A stretch of 64,000 bases of DNA, from contig NZ_CP028845.1 in assembly GCF_003058325.1 (NCBI RefSeq), positions 62,001-126,000 of the forward strand, given 5' to 3'. This document shows, one piece after another, positions 18,305 to 27,224 of the stretch; the stretch's first letter is position 1; each line of letters opens with the position of its first letter. The stretch comes from Methylobacterium currus (lineage in GTDB: Bacteria > Pseudomonadota > Alphaproteobacteria > Rhizobiales > Beijerinckiaceae). The notes under the pieces were generated by a model. That model worked only from the letters and a program-made list of their open reading frames with translations, did no database searches and had not been told where the DNA came from. The translations under genes were made by a program, and so were the position numbers.

Positions 18305-19579
18305 ATGCTCCACATCACGACGCCCTTCGGGCGGCGATCGCTGACGGCTGCGCAGGTGAAGGCGCAGGCGACCGCGGACGGCTGCCCTCGCGAGACAACG
18401 GTCGAGAAATGGGCTGTTCTCCGCGACATCACCGAGGCACGAGCTCAGCTCGGCCTCTCCGCGTCCAGCTTGGCCGTCCTCGACGCGCTCGCAACCTTCC
18501 TGCCCGAGACGGCATTGCAGATCGGAGAGGCGCCGAGCCTCGTCGTGTTCCCGTCCAACCGTGCTCTCGTCATCCGGACGAGGGGCATGGGAGAGGCGAC
18601 CATTCGCCGGCATCTCGCCGCGCTGGTCGAGGCCGGCATCGTCATTCGCCGGGACAGCCCCAACGGGAAGCGCTACTGCCGCCGCGGCCCGGCCGGCGTG
18701 ATCGCGCAGGCCTACGGCTTCGATCTCTCTCCCCTGGTCGCGCGCGCCGCCGAGTTCGCGGGTCTCGCCGAGGCCGTACGGTCCGATGCACTCGCGCTTC
18801 GCATCGCCCGCGAGCGCGTCACGCTGCTGCGGCGAGACTGCATGAAGCTCATCGAGGCCCTCGACGAGGCCGAGGGTGCACCAGGGGCGTCGGAGCCGCT
18901 GAGGGCCCGCTACAGGGCGACGATGACCGCGTTACCCCGGGCACCGTCTTGCTCCGATCTGACGGCGGCCGGCGGAGCGCTCGCCGATCTGGCAGCGGAT
19001 GTGTGTAAGTTGCTGCTTGAGCATCAGGAATCGAAGGAATCGAGCGGCAATGCCACTCAAAACGAGCGGCACAAACAGAATTCAAAGCCAGAACCTCCTG
19101 ATTCTGAACAAGCCTCCGAAGAGGAGAAGAAGGAGGGCTCGGCTCTCGGCCCGCAGATTGCGGTGCCAGTTGTGACCGACGGATCAGGGCAGGGGAGCCC
19201 ACCAGGGCATTGGTCGATTCGCGCCACTTACCCCCTCGGCCTTGTCCTCAGTGCCTGCCCGGACATCCGGGATTACGCGCGGGGTGGAATCGGCTCGTGG
19301 CGGGAACTGGTCGACGCTGCGGGGTTGGTTCGATCCATGCTCGGGATCAGCCCGAATGCCTGGGACGAGGCGCGCGAAGTCATGGGCGAAGATGCGGCTG
19401 CGGTGACGATCGCAGCGATCCTGCAACGAGCGGAGCACATCAAAGCGCCGGGCGGCTACTTGCGTGCGCTGGTGGATCGAAAGAGGCGAGGGGAGTTCAG
19501 CCTGGGACCTGTCCTGCAAGCGCTGCTCCGCGGCAAACTCGGAGTGCCCGTCAGCAGCAACTTGCGTCCGACTCATTAG
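18305..19579 (+). CDS. repC: RepC, replication initiator of repABC
   Basis: A 424-residue initiator beginning MLHITTPFGRRSLTAAQVKA, the typical RepC N-terminus. It has a winged-helix part (RTRGMGEATIRRHLAALVEA and GIVIRRDSPNGKRY) and the conserved C-terminal WDEAREVMGEDAAAVTIAAI and GGYLRALVDRKRRGEF. A TTG at 18284 is in frame, but ATG 18305 fits the family. The RepC origin normally lies inside this gene, in a more AT-rich central stretch (here about 19000-19120). The stop codon TAG at 19577-19579 uses the first G of a Tn3 terminal repeat, so the natural C-terminus may have been slightly altered by the insertion. Confidence 0.93.
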   Translation: MLHITTPFGRRSLTAAQVKAQATADGCPRETTVEKWAVLRDITEARAQLGLSASSLAVLDALATFLPETALQIGEAPSLVVFPSNRALVIRTRGMGEATIRRHLAALVEAGIVIRRDSPNGKRYCRRGPAGVIAQAYGFDLSPLVARAAEFAGLAEAVRSDALALRIARERVTLLRRDCMKLIEALDEAEGAPGASEPLRARYRATMTALPRAPSCSDLTAAGGALADLAADVCKLLLEHQESKESSGNATQNERHKQNSKPEPPDSEQASEEEKKEGSALGPQIAVPVVTDGSGQGSPPGHWSIRATYPLGLVLSACPDIRDYARGGIGSWRELVDAAGLVRSMLGISPNAWDEAREVMGEDAAAVTIAAILQRAEHIKAPGGYLRALVDRKRRGEFSLGPVLQALLRGKLGVPVSSNLRPTH

Positions 19580-19616
19580 GGGACCGGTGAGAGGATGGTC
19601 GAAAACGTACGCTAAG
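19579..19616. repeat. Terminal 38-bp inverted repeat of a Tn3-family transposon
   Basis: Begins GGGGACCGGTGAGAG and ends GAAAACGTACGCTAAG, matching the Tn3 pattern (GGGG at the tip, GAAAAC...ACGnTAAG inside). It is 38 bases long and lies directly beside the tnpA stop. No matching opposite end was found; the other side of the element is lost beyond the IS3 insertion. Confidence 0.85.
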
Positions 19617-22581
19617 CGTCGCGGCCTTGCTGGTGGAGGCGGAGCGGCCTGAGCCGTTCGCGGGGCTTGTCGATTTCGGCCCAGAGGTAGTCGCCGGTGA
19701 GGCCGACATGCTCCCAGCCCAGCGGGGCGACGTGGGCGAGCCGTTCGTCGGGCACCGCGACGCCGCTGCCGCGCAGATGGCGGACGGCGCGATCGAGATA
19801 GACGGTGTTCCACAGCGTGACGGCCGCGGTCACGAGGGTCAGGCCGGAGGCACGATGGCGCTGGTTCTCGAAGGTGCGGTCGCGCAGCTCGCCGAGGCGG
19901 TTGAAGAAGATGGCGCGGGCGAGCGCGTTGCGGGCCTCGCCCTTGTTGAGGATGCTGCCGGTCCGGCGCCGCTGGCCGGGATCGTCGAACCAGTCGAGCA
20001 TGAACAGGGTGCGCTCGACCCGCCCGACCTCGCGCAGCGCACGCGCCACGGGGTTCTGGCGCGGATAGCCCGCGAGCTTGCGCAGCATGACCGAGGCGCT
20101 GACGGTGCCGGCCCGGATCGAGGCGGCGAGCCGGAGCGTCTCGTCCCAGTCCGCCTCGATGGCGCGGACGTTGACCGGCCCGGCGACGAGCGGGCGCAGC
20201 GTCGGCCACGGGTCGAGCGGCGACAGGCCGTACAGCCGGCGTTCGTTGATATCGCGGATGCGCGGCGCGAAGCGGAAGCCGAGCAGGTGGCACAGGCCGA
20301 AGACATGATCGACCGCGCCCGCGGTGTCGGTCGCATGCTCGCGGATGACCAGGTCGCTCTCATGATCGAGCAGGCCGTCGAGGACATGGGCGGCCTCGCC
20401 GGCATTGGCGGCGATGACCTTGGTGTGGAACGGCGTGAAGCGGTCGGTGACGTGCGTGTAGAACAGCACACCGGGTTCGGTGCCGTAGCGGGCGTTGCGA
20501 TCGGCGCGCGCCTCGCCCTGACCGCCGGCGCGGAAGAACTGCCCGTCCGACGACGACGTGTCGCCCGGGCCCCAGACCGCGGCGAGCGGATGCACGGTGT
20601 GGCAATCGACGATCGCCGCCAGCGCCGACAGGTAGGTCTCGTCGCGCACATGCCATTCCGCTGTCCAGCGCAGGCGCGGCAGCGTCAGCCCGCGCGAGCT
20701 TTCCGCCATGCGCCCGAGGCCCAGGTTGGTCGCGTCGGCGAGGATCGCGCCCATCAGCGCGGCCGGGTCGGAAGCGGGTACGCCGCTGCGGGCATGGACG
20801 AAGCGGTCGGCGAACCCCGACCAGGCGGCGACCTCCACCAGCAGGTCGGTGATGCGGACACGCGGCAGCATCGCGTAGAGCTGGCTCTTCAACGCCTCGG
20901 CCTCGTCGGCCGGGGAGCGCCGGATGGGTGAGATCAGTAGCTGCCCGCGCTCGATCGTCACGTCGACCAGCCCACCGGCCGCGGCGGCGCGCTCCACCTC
21001 GGTCATACGCCGGGCCAGGAGCGTGCGGCGCTCCTCATGCCATTGGGCAAACCCAGGCGACACGGCGAGGCGCAGGTTGCCATCGGCGCGCATCGTCTCG
21101 AACGCGGGCACGGGCAGCAGATAATCGTCGAGCGTGCGATAGGCGCGGCTGCCGTCCACCCAGATGCTGCCCGAGGCCAGCCGCTCGCGCAGGTGGACGA
21201 TCACCGCGATCTCGTAGGCGCGCCGGTCGATCGTCCCTTCGACCGGCTGCACGACCTTGCGCCAGCGCGGCCTGATGAAGCTGGTCGGCACCCGCTTCGG
21301 CAGGACCGATCGACCGTCGCGGTACATCGTCCGCAGCGCCTCGATCGCACCGAGAAGCGGATCGCCCGACCGCGCCGTGCGGAAGGTGAAGGCGGCGAGG
21401 AAGGTCGGGGCGAACCGCCGCACGGCGGGATAGCGTTCGACCACATCCTCCAGGCCGTCATCGACCGAGCGCGTCAGATCCTCGGCAAAGCGGATGCTGC
21501 GTTCCAGCTGATCCCACCCCACTCGGTCGTCGATCGCGCGGAAGGGGTCGCGCCCGCTCGCGCGGGCCTCGACCAGCAGGCGGCCGAGCCGGGCATGGAG
21601 GCGGGCCGTGTCCTTCAGCATCCGCGCTTGCCCGAGCAGCCGGTCGGAGCGGGTGCGGTCGGCACGGCGGAACAGCGCGCCCACCATCTTCTCGACCATG
21701 ACCAGGGCGGCGTCGGTCAGCGCCGCCTCCATCTCGATCATGGAGGCGACGAGCATGGCGAGCCGACGAGGACGTTCGAGGCGGCGCAGGTGCTGGGCGG
21801 TGACGAGGCCGGCGGTGCGCGCGATGACGGCGTAGCGGGCGGCATGGATGCGGCGTGCCCCGTCCGCCGCGATCCCGATGGCGCGCACCGCGTCGAGCCG
21901 TTCGACGATCCCCTTCAGGTTGGCAGCCGACGGCGCCTCCGGCCACTCCCGTATCCAGCCGAGCCGGGTGCGGCCGTCGTCGTCCGAGGCGATCAGGCGA
22001 TCGAGCGCCGCTTGCTGCTCGGCCGGGCAGTCTCGGATCAGCCCGGCATGGGCGGCCTTGCGCGCCCGGGTCCGTACGATGAGCGCCAGCCGTTCCAGCG
22101 TCGATGCGGCCGGCAGCACGATCCGGCCCAGCCGCAGCCGATCGACCATGCCGGCGACGATCGTCTCGCCCCGGTCGGTCGAGGCGGCGATCTCCGACCC
22201 CACCGCCAGCATCGATCGCACGTCCGCCCGCTCGAAGGCGCGCAGGCCGAGCCAGGCTTCGATCTCGGCGCGATGCTCGCGCAGCGTCGTCGGGCGGGCG
22301 GCATAGCTGGCGAAGTCGGTGGCATCGCATCCGATCTGACCGGCGAGCAACTCCAGCATCGCGTCGGGCACCGCCTCACCCGCCACCAGTGCGCGTCCGG
22401 GATGACGGAGGTAGCAGAGCTGCACCGCATGGCCGATCCGGTTCGGACCTCGCCGACGCCGTGCCACCTGCACGAGGTCGGCGGGACCGAGGGTGTAGAG
22501 TCGTTCGATCGTCGCGTGATCGGCAGGCGGGTCGAAGATCGCGGCGCGCTGCGCCGGTGACAAGATAGTCTTGGCCGGCAT
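19612..22581 (-). CDS. tnpA: Tn3-family transposase
   Basis: A protein of about 989 residues, the normal Tn3 TnpA length. It begins MPAKTILSPAQRAAIFDPP, with a DUF4158-type N-terminal DNA-binding half and a C-terminal DDE domain (e.g. WGPGDTSSSDGQFFRAGG with the catalytic Asp, TDTAGAVDHVFGLCHLLGF with the second Asp, and the Glu region near DINERRLYGLSPLDPW). Start ATG 22581 has GGGAAG ahead; ATG 22599 is an alternative. It recognises the 38-bp ends and catalyses replicative transposition. It differs from the two other TnpA proteins in the window, which are more like each other. Confidence 0.92.
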   Translation of the reverse strand: MPAKTILSPAQRAAIFDPPADHATIERLYTLGPADLVQVARRRRGPNRIGHAVQLCYLRHPGRALVAGEAVPDAMLELLAGQIGCDATDFASYAARPTTLREHRAEIEAWLGLRAFERADVRSMLAVGSEIAASTDRGETIVAGMVDRLRLGRIVLPAASTLERLALIVRTRARKAAHAGLIRDCPAEQQAALDRLIASDDDGRTRLGWIREWPEAPSAANLKGIVERLDAVRAIGIAADGARRIHAARYAVIARTAGLVTAQHLRRLERPRRLAMLVASMIEMEAALTDAALVMVEKMVGALFRRADRTRSDRLLGQARMLKDTARLHARLGRLLVEARASGRDPFRAIDDRVGWDQLERSIRFAEDLTRSVDDGLEDVVERYPAVRRFAPTFLAAFTFRTARSGDPLLGAIEALRTMYRDGRSVLPKRVPTSFIRPRWRKVVQPVEGTIDRRAYEIAVIVHLRERLASGSIWVDGSRAYRTLDDYLLPVPAFETMRADGNLRLAVSPGFAQWHEERRTLLARRMTEVERAAAAGGLVDVTIERGQLLISPIRRSPADEAEALKSQLYAMLPRVRITDLLVEVAAWSGFADRFVHARSGVPASDPAALMGAILADATNLGLGRMAESSRGLTLPRLRWTAEWHVRDETYLSALAAIVDCHTVHPLAAVWGPGDTSSSDGQFFRAGGQGEARADRNARYGTEPGVLFYTHVTDRFTPFHTKVIAANAGEAAHVLDGLLDHESDLVIREHATDTAGAVDHVFGLCHLLGFRFAPRIRDINERRLYGLSPLDPWPTLRPLVAGPVNVRAIEADWDETLRLAASIRAGTVSASVMLRKLAGYPRQNPVARALREVGRVERTLFMLDWFDDPGQRRRTGSILNKGEARNALARAIFFNRLGELRDRTFENQRHRASGLTLVTAAVTLWNTVYLDRAVRHLRGSGVAVPDERLAHVAPLGWEHVGLTGDYLWAEIDKPRERLRPLRLHQQGRDA

Positions 22582-22710
22582 CCGCTTCCCATCCGTCACG
22601 AAACAGGAATGCGGGCCTGTTCACGGAGCGTAGACCACAAGACGGGTTGTGTGACATCATGCTGACCGATCGGCGGGCAATGCCGCTCCGTCACGCAGAC
22701 GGACGTATGA

Positions 22711-22755
22711 ATGACGACCGTGATCGGCTACGCCCGGGTGTCCAAGGCTGATCAG
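22711..22755 (+). pseudogene. tnpR: 5' stub of a Tn3 resolvase gene
   Basis: Fifteen codons, MTTVIGYARVSKADQ, match the start of serine resolvases (Y in GYARVS is next to the strand leading to the catalytic Ser). The frame is then broken by the IS3 end at 22749-22756. The rest of the gene is not found on the far side of the IS. Confidence 0.85.
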
Positions 22756-22782
22756 CCCCCACGAGGTGGCCCGAGTGGAATG

Positions 22783-23646
22783 TTAGTGGACCGTGGGCCT
22801 TTTCACCACGGGTAGCTTGGCCGGCGGAGCCGGTCGGGTGAGCGCAGCCGGCCAAGCGGTTAAGGCTGGCACGAACACCTCCGGGGCCGGCGGGCGGTAG
22901 CCCAGCGAGGCGTGCGGCCGAACCCCATTGTAGTGTCTCCTCCAGCTCTCGATCAGGATCTGCGCCTCCCGCAGAGAGTAGAAGATCTCCCCATTCAGCA
23001 ACTCGTCCCGCAACCTCGCGTTGAAGCTCTCAATGTAGCCGTTCTCCCACGGTGAGCCAGGCGTGATGTAGGCCGTCTTTGCGCCCACGGCGGTGATCCA
23101 CTTCTGCACAGATTGGGCGATGAACTCCGGTCCATTGTCAGAGCGAACGTGCGCAGGTACGCCACGCAGGATGAACAAGTCCGAGAGCACATCAATCACG
23201 TCCGGTGCCTTGAGCTTGCGGGCCACCCGGATCGCCAGGCACTCGCGGGTGAACTCGTCGATGACGTTCAGCAGGCGGACCTTGCGCCCGTCATGCGTGC
23301 GCGCCTCGACGAAGTCGTAGGACCAGACATGATCGCGGTGCTCGGGCCGCAGCCGGACACAGGAGCCATCCCCGTCCCACAACCGACCCTTCTTGGGCTG
23401 ACGGGCCGGCACCTTGAGCCCCTCCTGCCGCCACAGCCGCTCCACTCGCTTGTCGTTGACCAGCCAGCCCGCCGCCCGCAGCAGGGCGGCGATCTTGCGG
23501 TAGCCGTAGCGGCCATACCGGCGCGCCAACTCGACCAGGTCGGCCAGCAGCGCCGCCTCGTCGTCTCTCCCCCGCGGCAGCTTGCGCTGCGTCGAGCGAT
23601 GCTGTCCGAGGGCGCGACAAGCGCGCCGCTCGGAGACCGTTAGCAC
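22783..23646 (-). CDS. IS3-family transposase, OrfB (DDE integrase)
   Basis: A 287-residue retroviral-integrase-like catalytic protein. HTH_21-like start (ALLADLVELARRYGRYGYRK), then the DDE residues in WSYDFVEART, HVRSDNGPEFIA and NGYIESFNARLRDELL, ending with the IS3-type HYNGVRPHASLGYRPPAPE. It is normally made as an OrfAB fusion through a -1 frameshift where orfA ends; the orfB frame is open upstream into orfA, consistent with that. Confidence 0.93.
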   Translation of the reverse strand: MLTVSERRACRALGQHRSTQRKLPRGRDDEAALLADLVELARRYGRYGYRKIAALLRAAGWLVNDKRVERLWRQEGLKVPARQPKKGRLWDGDGSCVRLRPEHRDHVWSYDFVEARTHDGRKVRLLNVIDEFTRECLAIRVARKLKAPDVIDVLSDLFILRGVPAHVRSDNGPEFIAQSVQKWITAVGAKTAYITPGSPWENGYIESFNARLRDELLNGEIFYSLREAQILIESWRRHYNGVRPHASLGYRPPAPEVFVPALTAWPAALTRPAPPAKLPVVKRPTVH

Positions 23647-23687
23647 GGTCCGGACATGCTCGATGCAGGCGCGCCGGCGCGCGGGGC

Positions 23688-23966
23688 TCAGAAGTTTCCC
23701 CGGGCGGCCTCCTGCAGGATCAGCTTGTCAAGCGTGAGATCCGCGATCGCCTTGCGCAGCCGCTGGTTCTCGGTCTCCAGCTCCTTCATCCGGCGCACCT
23801 GGTCGGACTTCAGCCCGCCGAACTCCTTGCGCCAGCGGTAATACGTGACCTCGGTCACGCCAATCGCCCGGATCGCATCAGCCACGCTCTGCCCCTGCGA
23901 GACCAGCACGTCCACCTGCCGCAGCTTGGCCACCACCTCTTCCGGCTTGTGCTTCTTCGTTCCCAT
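23688..23966 (-). CDS. IS3-family transposase, OrfA
   Basis: A protein of about 92 residues starting MGTKKHKPEEVVAKLRQVDV (ATG 23966; an earlier start at 23996 is possible). It has the helix-turn-helix SVADAIRAIGVTEVTYYRWRK and a leucine-zipper-like tail QVRRMKELETENQRLRKAI, the standard IS3 OrfA layout for binding the IS ends and dimerising. It overlaps the orfB frame. Confidence 0.93.
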   Translation of the reverse strand: MGTKKHKPEEVVAKLRQVDVLVSQGQSVADAIRAIGVTEVTYYRWRKEFGGLKSDQVRRMKELETENQRLRKAIADLTLDKLILQEAARGNF

Positions 23967-24031
23967 CGCGTCCGTCCTCCGTCGGCTCAAAGCCATACTT
24001 CAGGGCGGACCACTCCGACGGGGGCTGACCA

Positions 24032-24204
24032 AGACCGGGGTGCCCCTCCCGAGTGATCCGCCTCGGCGCGGCTTCGGGTTCGATCTGCTCGAGCGGATGC
24101 TGCCGCACGAGTTGGGTGGGCAGACGAAGCTGACCCTCGCGCAGGGTGGCCTCCTGTGCACGATCACCGTGCCGCTCACTCCGCGGATCATCGTGGACGC
24201 ATAG
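24032..24204 (+). pseudogene. C-terminal tail of an HWE-type sensor histidine kinase
   Basis: The frame leaving the IS3 end reads RRGFGFDLLERMLPHELGG and then GLLCTITVPL before TAG at 24204. This is the G2-box end of HWE/HisKA_2 kinases (RGFG...LIER....LGG...). The remainder of the gene, including the phospho-acceptor and ATP-lid parts, is missing. Its position against the IS end marks a deletion junction. Confidence 0.7.
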
Positions 24205-24535
24205 GGTCAAAATCCAATCAGCTTGATCGTATGAGGAGCTGCTTGCGACCCCGAGCAGTCATTCTGCTGGCGGGATTGGGATGTATGAAAAACGACCCAT
24301 TCCTGACACGACGGCGGACCGGCTGGGACTGACGCGACTTACGCGAGAGCCGCGAATGCCGGCGGGTGTCAGCAAACCCTGTCAGGCATTCAAATGTAAG
24401 TAAAATGCTCCCAATCTCGGCCATTGCAGCCGCCGTCCCGGTCCATAGAGGACTACCCTACTGGACCGGTCGAGCCCGTCTGCACCCCTGTCGTCTTTGC
24501 GTGATGCCGGTCGTCAGGGGGTAGTTGGGAAGGGC
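24205..24535. other. Intergenic region, nothing recognisable
   Basis: About 330 bases between the kinase tail and the first MucR-like gene. A small leftward frame (24218-24424) has no family resemblance. The sequence is more AT-rich near 24380-24415. No hairpin or repeat stands out. Confidence 0.4.
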
Positions 24536-24949
24536 TCAGGCTGCCTTGCGGGGCCGGCCCAATCCGCTGTTCTTCGCAAGCTCCGAGCGCTGAGCCGCGT
24601 AGGTAGCTGCTACCATCGGATAGTCATGCGGCAGGCCCCACTTGCGGCGGTATTCCTCCGGGGTGAGACCGCGCGTAGAGAGATGCCGCTTCAGTGACCT
24701 GTACTGCTTCCCGTCCTCGAGGCTGATCAGGTAGTCCGGGGTGACCGTCTTCTTGATGGGCACCGGCGGGGTCAGCTTCTCGGGCTCCTCGGCAACTGCC
24801 TGCCCCAGGTTCGTCAACGAGGTGTGGACCGACGCGATCAGGTCAGGCAGCGCCGCAACCGGAAGGGAGTTTTTGGACACGTAAGCCGACACGATGTCAG
24901 CGGCGAGCCCAACGAGAGTAGCCGATGAGCCTTGGTCTTGTTGCGACAC
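24536..24949 (-). CDS. MucR/Ros-like transcriptional regulator with degenerate zinc finger
   Basis: A 137-residue protein from GTG 24949 (an ATG at 25024 is in frame but gives an atypical extension). It shows LAADIVSAYVSKNSLPVAAL at the N-terminus and the MucR core SLEDGKQYRSLKRHL, TPEEYRRKWGLPHDYPMV and YAAQRSELAKNSGLGR. In Ros/MucR the finger uses two Cys and two His. Here the Cys positions are not Cys, and the second His is replaced (HLSTRG), so zinc is probably not bound. Such proteins bind AT-rich DNA and repress surface-polysaccharide and cell-cycle genes. A close paralogue follows at 25195. Confidence 0.85.
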   Translation of the reverse strand: MSQQDQGSSATLVGLAADIVSAYVSKNSLPVAALPDLIASVHTSLTNLGQAVAEEPEKLTPPVPIKKTVTPDYLISLEDGKQYRSLKRHLSTRGLTPEEYRRKWGLPHDYPMVAATYAAQRSELAKNSGLGRPRKAA

Positions 24950-25194
24950 GGAAAGCTTTCCCACTGCATGGCTCGGTTCACGAGCGAACAATGGCACCGT
25001 ATCGAGCATCATACAGGATCGCACAACCCTAAGCAGGCGATACGCCTACCTGATCCAGTGGAGGACGACATCCTCAACGGCGAAATACACACCAACCGCG
25101 GCGATCACGAAATCTCCCGCAACGAGGAGCACGCCCGAGAGCGACAGCGTGCGCCGGGCACTCTGTCGTCGCCATGGATTGGTAGGATCCGACG

Positions 25195-25731
25195 TCACTC
25201 GGCTGCGCTGGTTTCGGCCTTCTTCGGCCGGCCGCGGCGTACAGGCTTAGCGTCGGCCGACGCGGTGACCACGGGATCGGGTGTGGCCCGCTTCTCAGCC
25301 ACCTTCTTGGCTGCCGCCCGATCACGCCGGAGTTGGCCGAGGCCGAGGCTTTTGGCGAGCTCGGAGCGCTGGGCCGCGTAGGCGGCTGCCACCATCGGAT
25401 AGTCGCGCGGCAGACCGTACTTCTGGCGGTACTCGTCGGGTGTCAGGCCGTTCGAGGTCAGGTGCCGCTTGAGCGACTTGTACGGCTTGCCATCGATGAA
25501 GCTGGTGATGGCGTCCGGGGTGACAGACTTGCGGATCTGGGCTGGTGTGATCTTGTGGTCCTCGGCCGGCGCGGCGGCGGGTTGGCCGAGGCCGCTCAGC
25601 GAAGCGTGTACCGAGGCGATCAAACCGGCCAGTTCGGCGACCGGGACGTTGTTCTTGCTCACATAGGCCGACACGATATCGGCCACGAGGTCGATGAATT
25701 CAGGCTGTTGGGCTTGGGGCTCGTCCGACAC
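25195..25731 (-). CDS. MucR/Ros-like transcriptional regulator, second copy
   Basis: A 178-residue protein from GTG 25731, with GAAAGGA just upstream. It shares IDLVADIVSAYVSKNNVPVA, SLKRHLTSNGLTPDEYRQKY and GLPRDYPMVAAAYAAQRSEL with the gene at 24536, and like it lacks the Cys ligands of the Ros finger (here SFIDGKPYKSL). It adds a basic, Lys/Ala-rich tail ending KPVRRGRPKKAE, an AT-hook-like GRP motif that could grip the minor groove. Tandem arrangement suggests a local duplication followed by divergence. Confidence 0.85.
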   Translation of the reverse strand: MSDEPQAQQPEFIDLVADIVSAYVSKNNVPVAELAGLIASVHASLSGLGQPAAAPAEDHKITPAQIRKSVTPDAITSFIDGKPYKSLKRHLTSNGLTPDEYRQKYGLPRDYPMVAAAYAAQRSELAKSLGLGQLRRDRAAAKKVAEKRATPDPVVTASADAKPVRRGRPKKAETSAAE

Positions 25732-25944
25732 GTAAATCCTTTCTGACGCGAGGATCCATCCAGATCCGAACACGGAAAGTCCTATGGAGGACGGCCGGCG
25801 TCAGACAAGTCCCTGCCGGCATATGATCCCCGGCAATCTCAAGAATAAACTCCTTCGTCAGTACTTTGTCACACCGGACCGCTGCCATCGACGGCAACTT
25901 CAGCGCTGCGAAGCTCATGGATCCGCCGCACCCGTGACATCGAC

Positions 25945-27045
25945 TCATAAGATCCCCCATGCCCGGTATCGCCCCCGCCCGGTGAGCTCGCGCAGGCCGA
26001 GTTCGGCCACGAGAGTCTGGGCGGCGCGAGGTGTGACGCCGAGCTCGTCTGCGATGGTCGTGGTGGATACCAGCGGGCGGGCAAGCACGAGGTCGATGAG
26101 GCGAGGCAGGCTTGAACTCCCCCGCCTGCCCCGCACCTTCGCCTGCAGGACCTCGCGCGCCAGCATCCATCGGTCGTGATCTCTCATGCCCTGCTCGGCA
26201 CCCGCGGTGACGGCGCTGAGGACAGCCAGCCAGCGGGTCAGCGGGTCGCGCACGAGCCAGCGGTCGCGGGGCACGCGGCGGAGGGCGTTGGCGAGAGTGG
26301 GCAGGTGGTGTCGGGCCTTTTCGCGGGCGCGCAGGAGGTCGGCGGCGAGCAGGGATCCGAACCAGGCGCGGTGCTGGAGCGGCTCGAGGGCGGTCCAGGC
26401 ATCGTAGGCGATGGTGGCGGCAAGGACCGGCGGCAGGGTGCGGGTATCGGCGACCACTTGGCGCCAGTTGCTGAGGCGGTCGGTCTCACCCCACTCCGGA
26501 TCGTAGAGCATGGCCGATTTCTCTCTCACCGGACCGGGGTCGGTGAGGAGGCGGCTAGAACGGGCAATCAGGGCGTCGATGTCGGCGAGCTCGGCTGCGA
26601 AGGCGTCATCGACGTCCGCAAAATCCCCCTCCCTGTCCGCGGCTTCGAGTGACAGCCCGTCTGGTATCGGGGCCTGGTCGCGGTCCCCCGCTCCATCCGG
26701 ATCCTCGGATAGGACGGCGAGACCTGTGGGGCTGGTAGCCCATCCGGGCTCGGCGGTGGCGATACGGCGGCGGGTGCGCAGGACGGCGTGGGCGCGGGTG
26801 AGCTCCTGCGAGGGGGCGTGCCGATCGCGACCGGCGTCGTGGAGGACGAGGTCCTCGAGGAGGACCAGGTCGCCGTGGAGGGCGAGGCTGGCGCAGGCGT
26901 CGGCGAAGTCGGTGCGGGCGCACCAGCCGTCGCGGAGAGGGCTGGTGGCGAGGAGCTGGTCGAGACGAGCGAGGGCGTCTTCAGCGGCGGCCAGCGGCGT
27001 GGCGAGGGCGGTCCAGGGGAGCGGTTCTAGCAGGCGGTAAACCAT
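25945..27045 (-). CDS. RHE_PE00001-type (DUF1612) DNA-binding protein
   Basis: A 366-residue protein resembling the DUF1612/HTH_DUF1612 proteins widespread on rhizobial plasmids. It has N-terminal WTALATPLAAAEDALARLDQ, a middle with DFADACASLALHGDLVLLED, and a C-terminal winged helix PLVSTTTIADELGVTPRAAQ leading to GLRELTGRGRYRAWGIL. The function is not established; a regulatory role in plasmid biology is assumed from the helix-turn-helix. It is read away from the tyrosine recombinase at 27225, with a shared 180-base intergenic region containing TTATCGGTGGTGATAG near 27150. Confidence 0.75.
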   Translation of the reverse strand: MVYRLLEPLPWTALATPLAAAEDALARLDQLLATSPLRDGWCARTDFADACASLALHGDLVLLEDLVLHDAGRDRHAPSQELTRAHAVLRTRRRIATAEPGWATSPTGLAVLSEDPDGAGDRDQAPIPDGLSLEAADREGDFADVDDAFAAELADIDALIARSSRLLTDPGPVREKSAMLYDPEWGETDRLSNWRQVVADTRTLPPVLAATIAYDAWTALEPLQHRAWFGSLLAADLLRAREKARHHLPTLANALRRVPRDRWLVRDPLTRWLAVLSAVTAGAEQGMRDHDRWMLAREVLQAKVRGRRGSSSLPRLIDLVLARPLVSTTTIADELGVTPRAAQTLVAELGLRELTGRGRYRAWGIL

Positions 27046-27224
27046 TGTTCTTCTTGTACCAACGCGTCGTCACGGAAGCGACAACGCATTTTGCTTCGCG
27101 CACCGGCATCACTGCGTGAGTGCTGCCCTGACCATTGATAATTTGCCCTTATCGGTGGTGATAGACGCGGACGCGGAAATCGGCTTTGATGCGGTTCAGC
27201 CCCCCTTTGTCCGCGTCATCCGCC

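Larger units (their letters stand above)
19579..22748. mobile_element. Truncated Tn3-family transposon (tnpA plus 5' stub of tnpR)
   Basis: Contains one terminal repeat, a complete leftward tnpA, the divergent spacer expected to hold the res site (22600-22710) and only 15 codons of a rightward tnpR, cut by the IS3 element at 22749. The second terminal repeat is absent, so the element is immobile by itself. It is inserted exactly at the end of repC. Confidence 0.85.
22749..24031 (-). mobile_element. IS3-family insertion sequence
   Basis: About 1.28 kb with imperfect inverted ends: TGATCAGCCCCC at 22749 and, on the other strand, TGGTCAGCCCCC ending at 24031, with further matches inward. It encodes orfA and orfB in the usual overlapping arrangement. 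The flanks do not share a target duplication: tnpR lies on the left and the tail of a histidine kinase on the right, so one side has been rearranged since insertion. Confidence 0.85.

Noticed and set aside
24218..24424. 68-codon leftward frame
   Set aside because: Basic, motif-free and without ribosome site; treated as non-coding.
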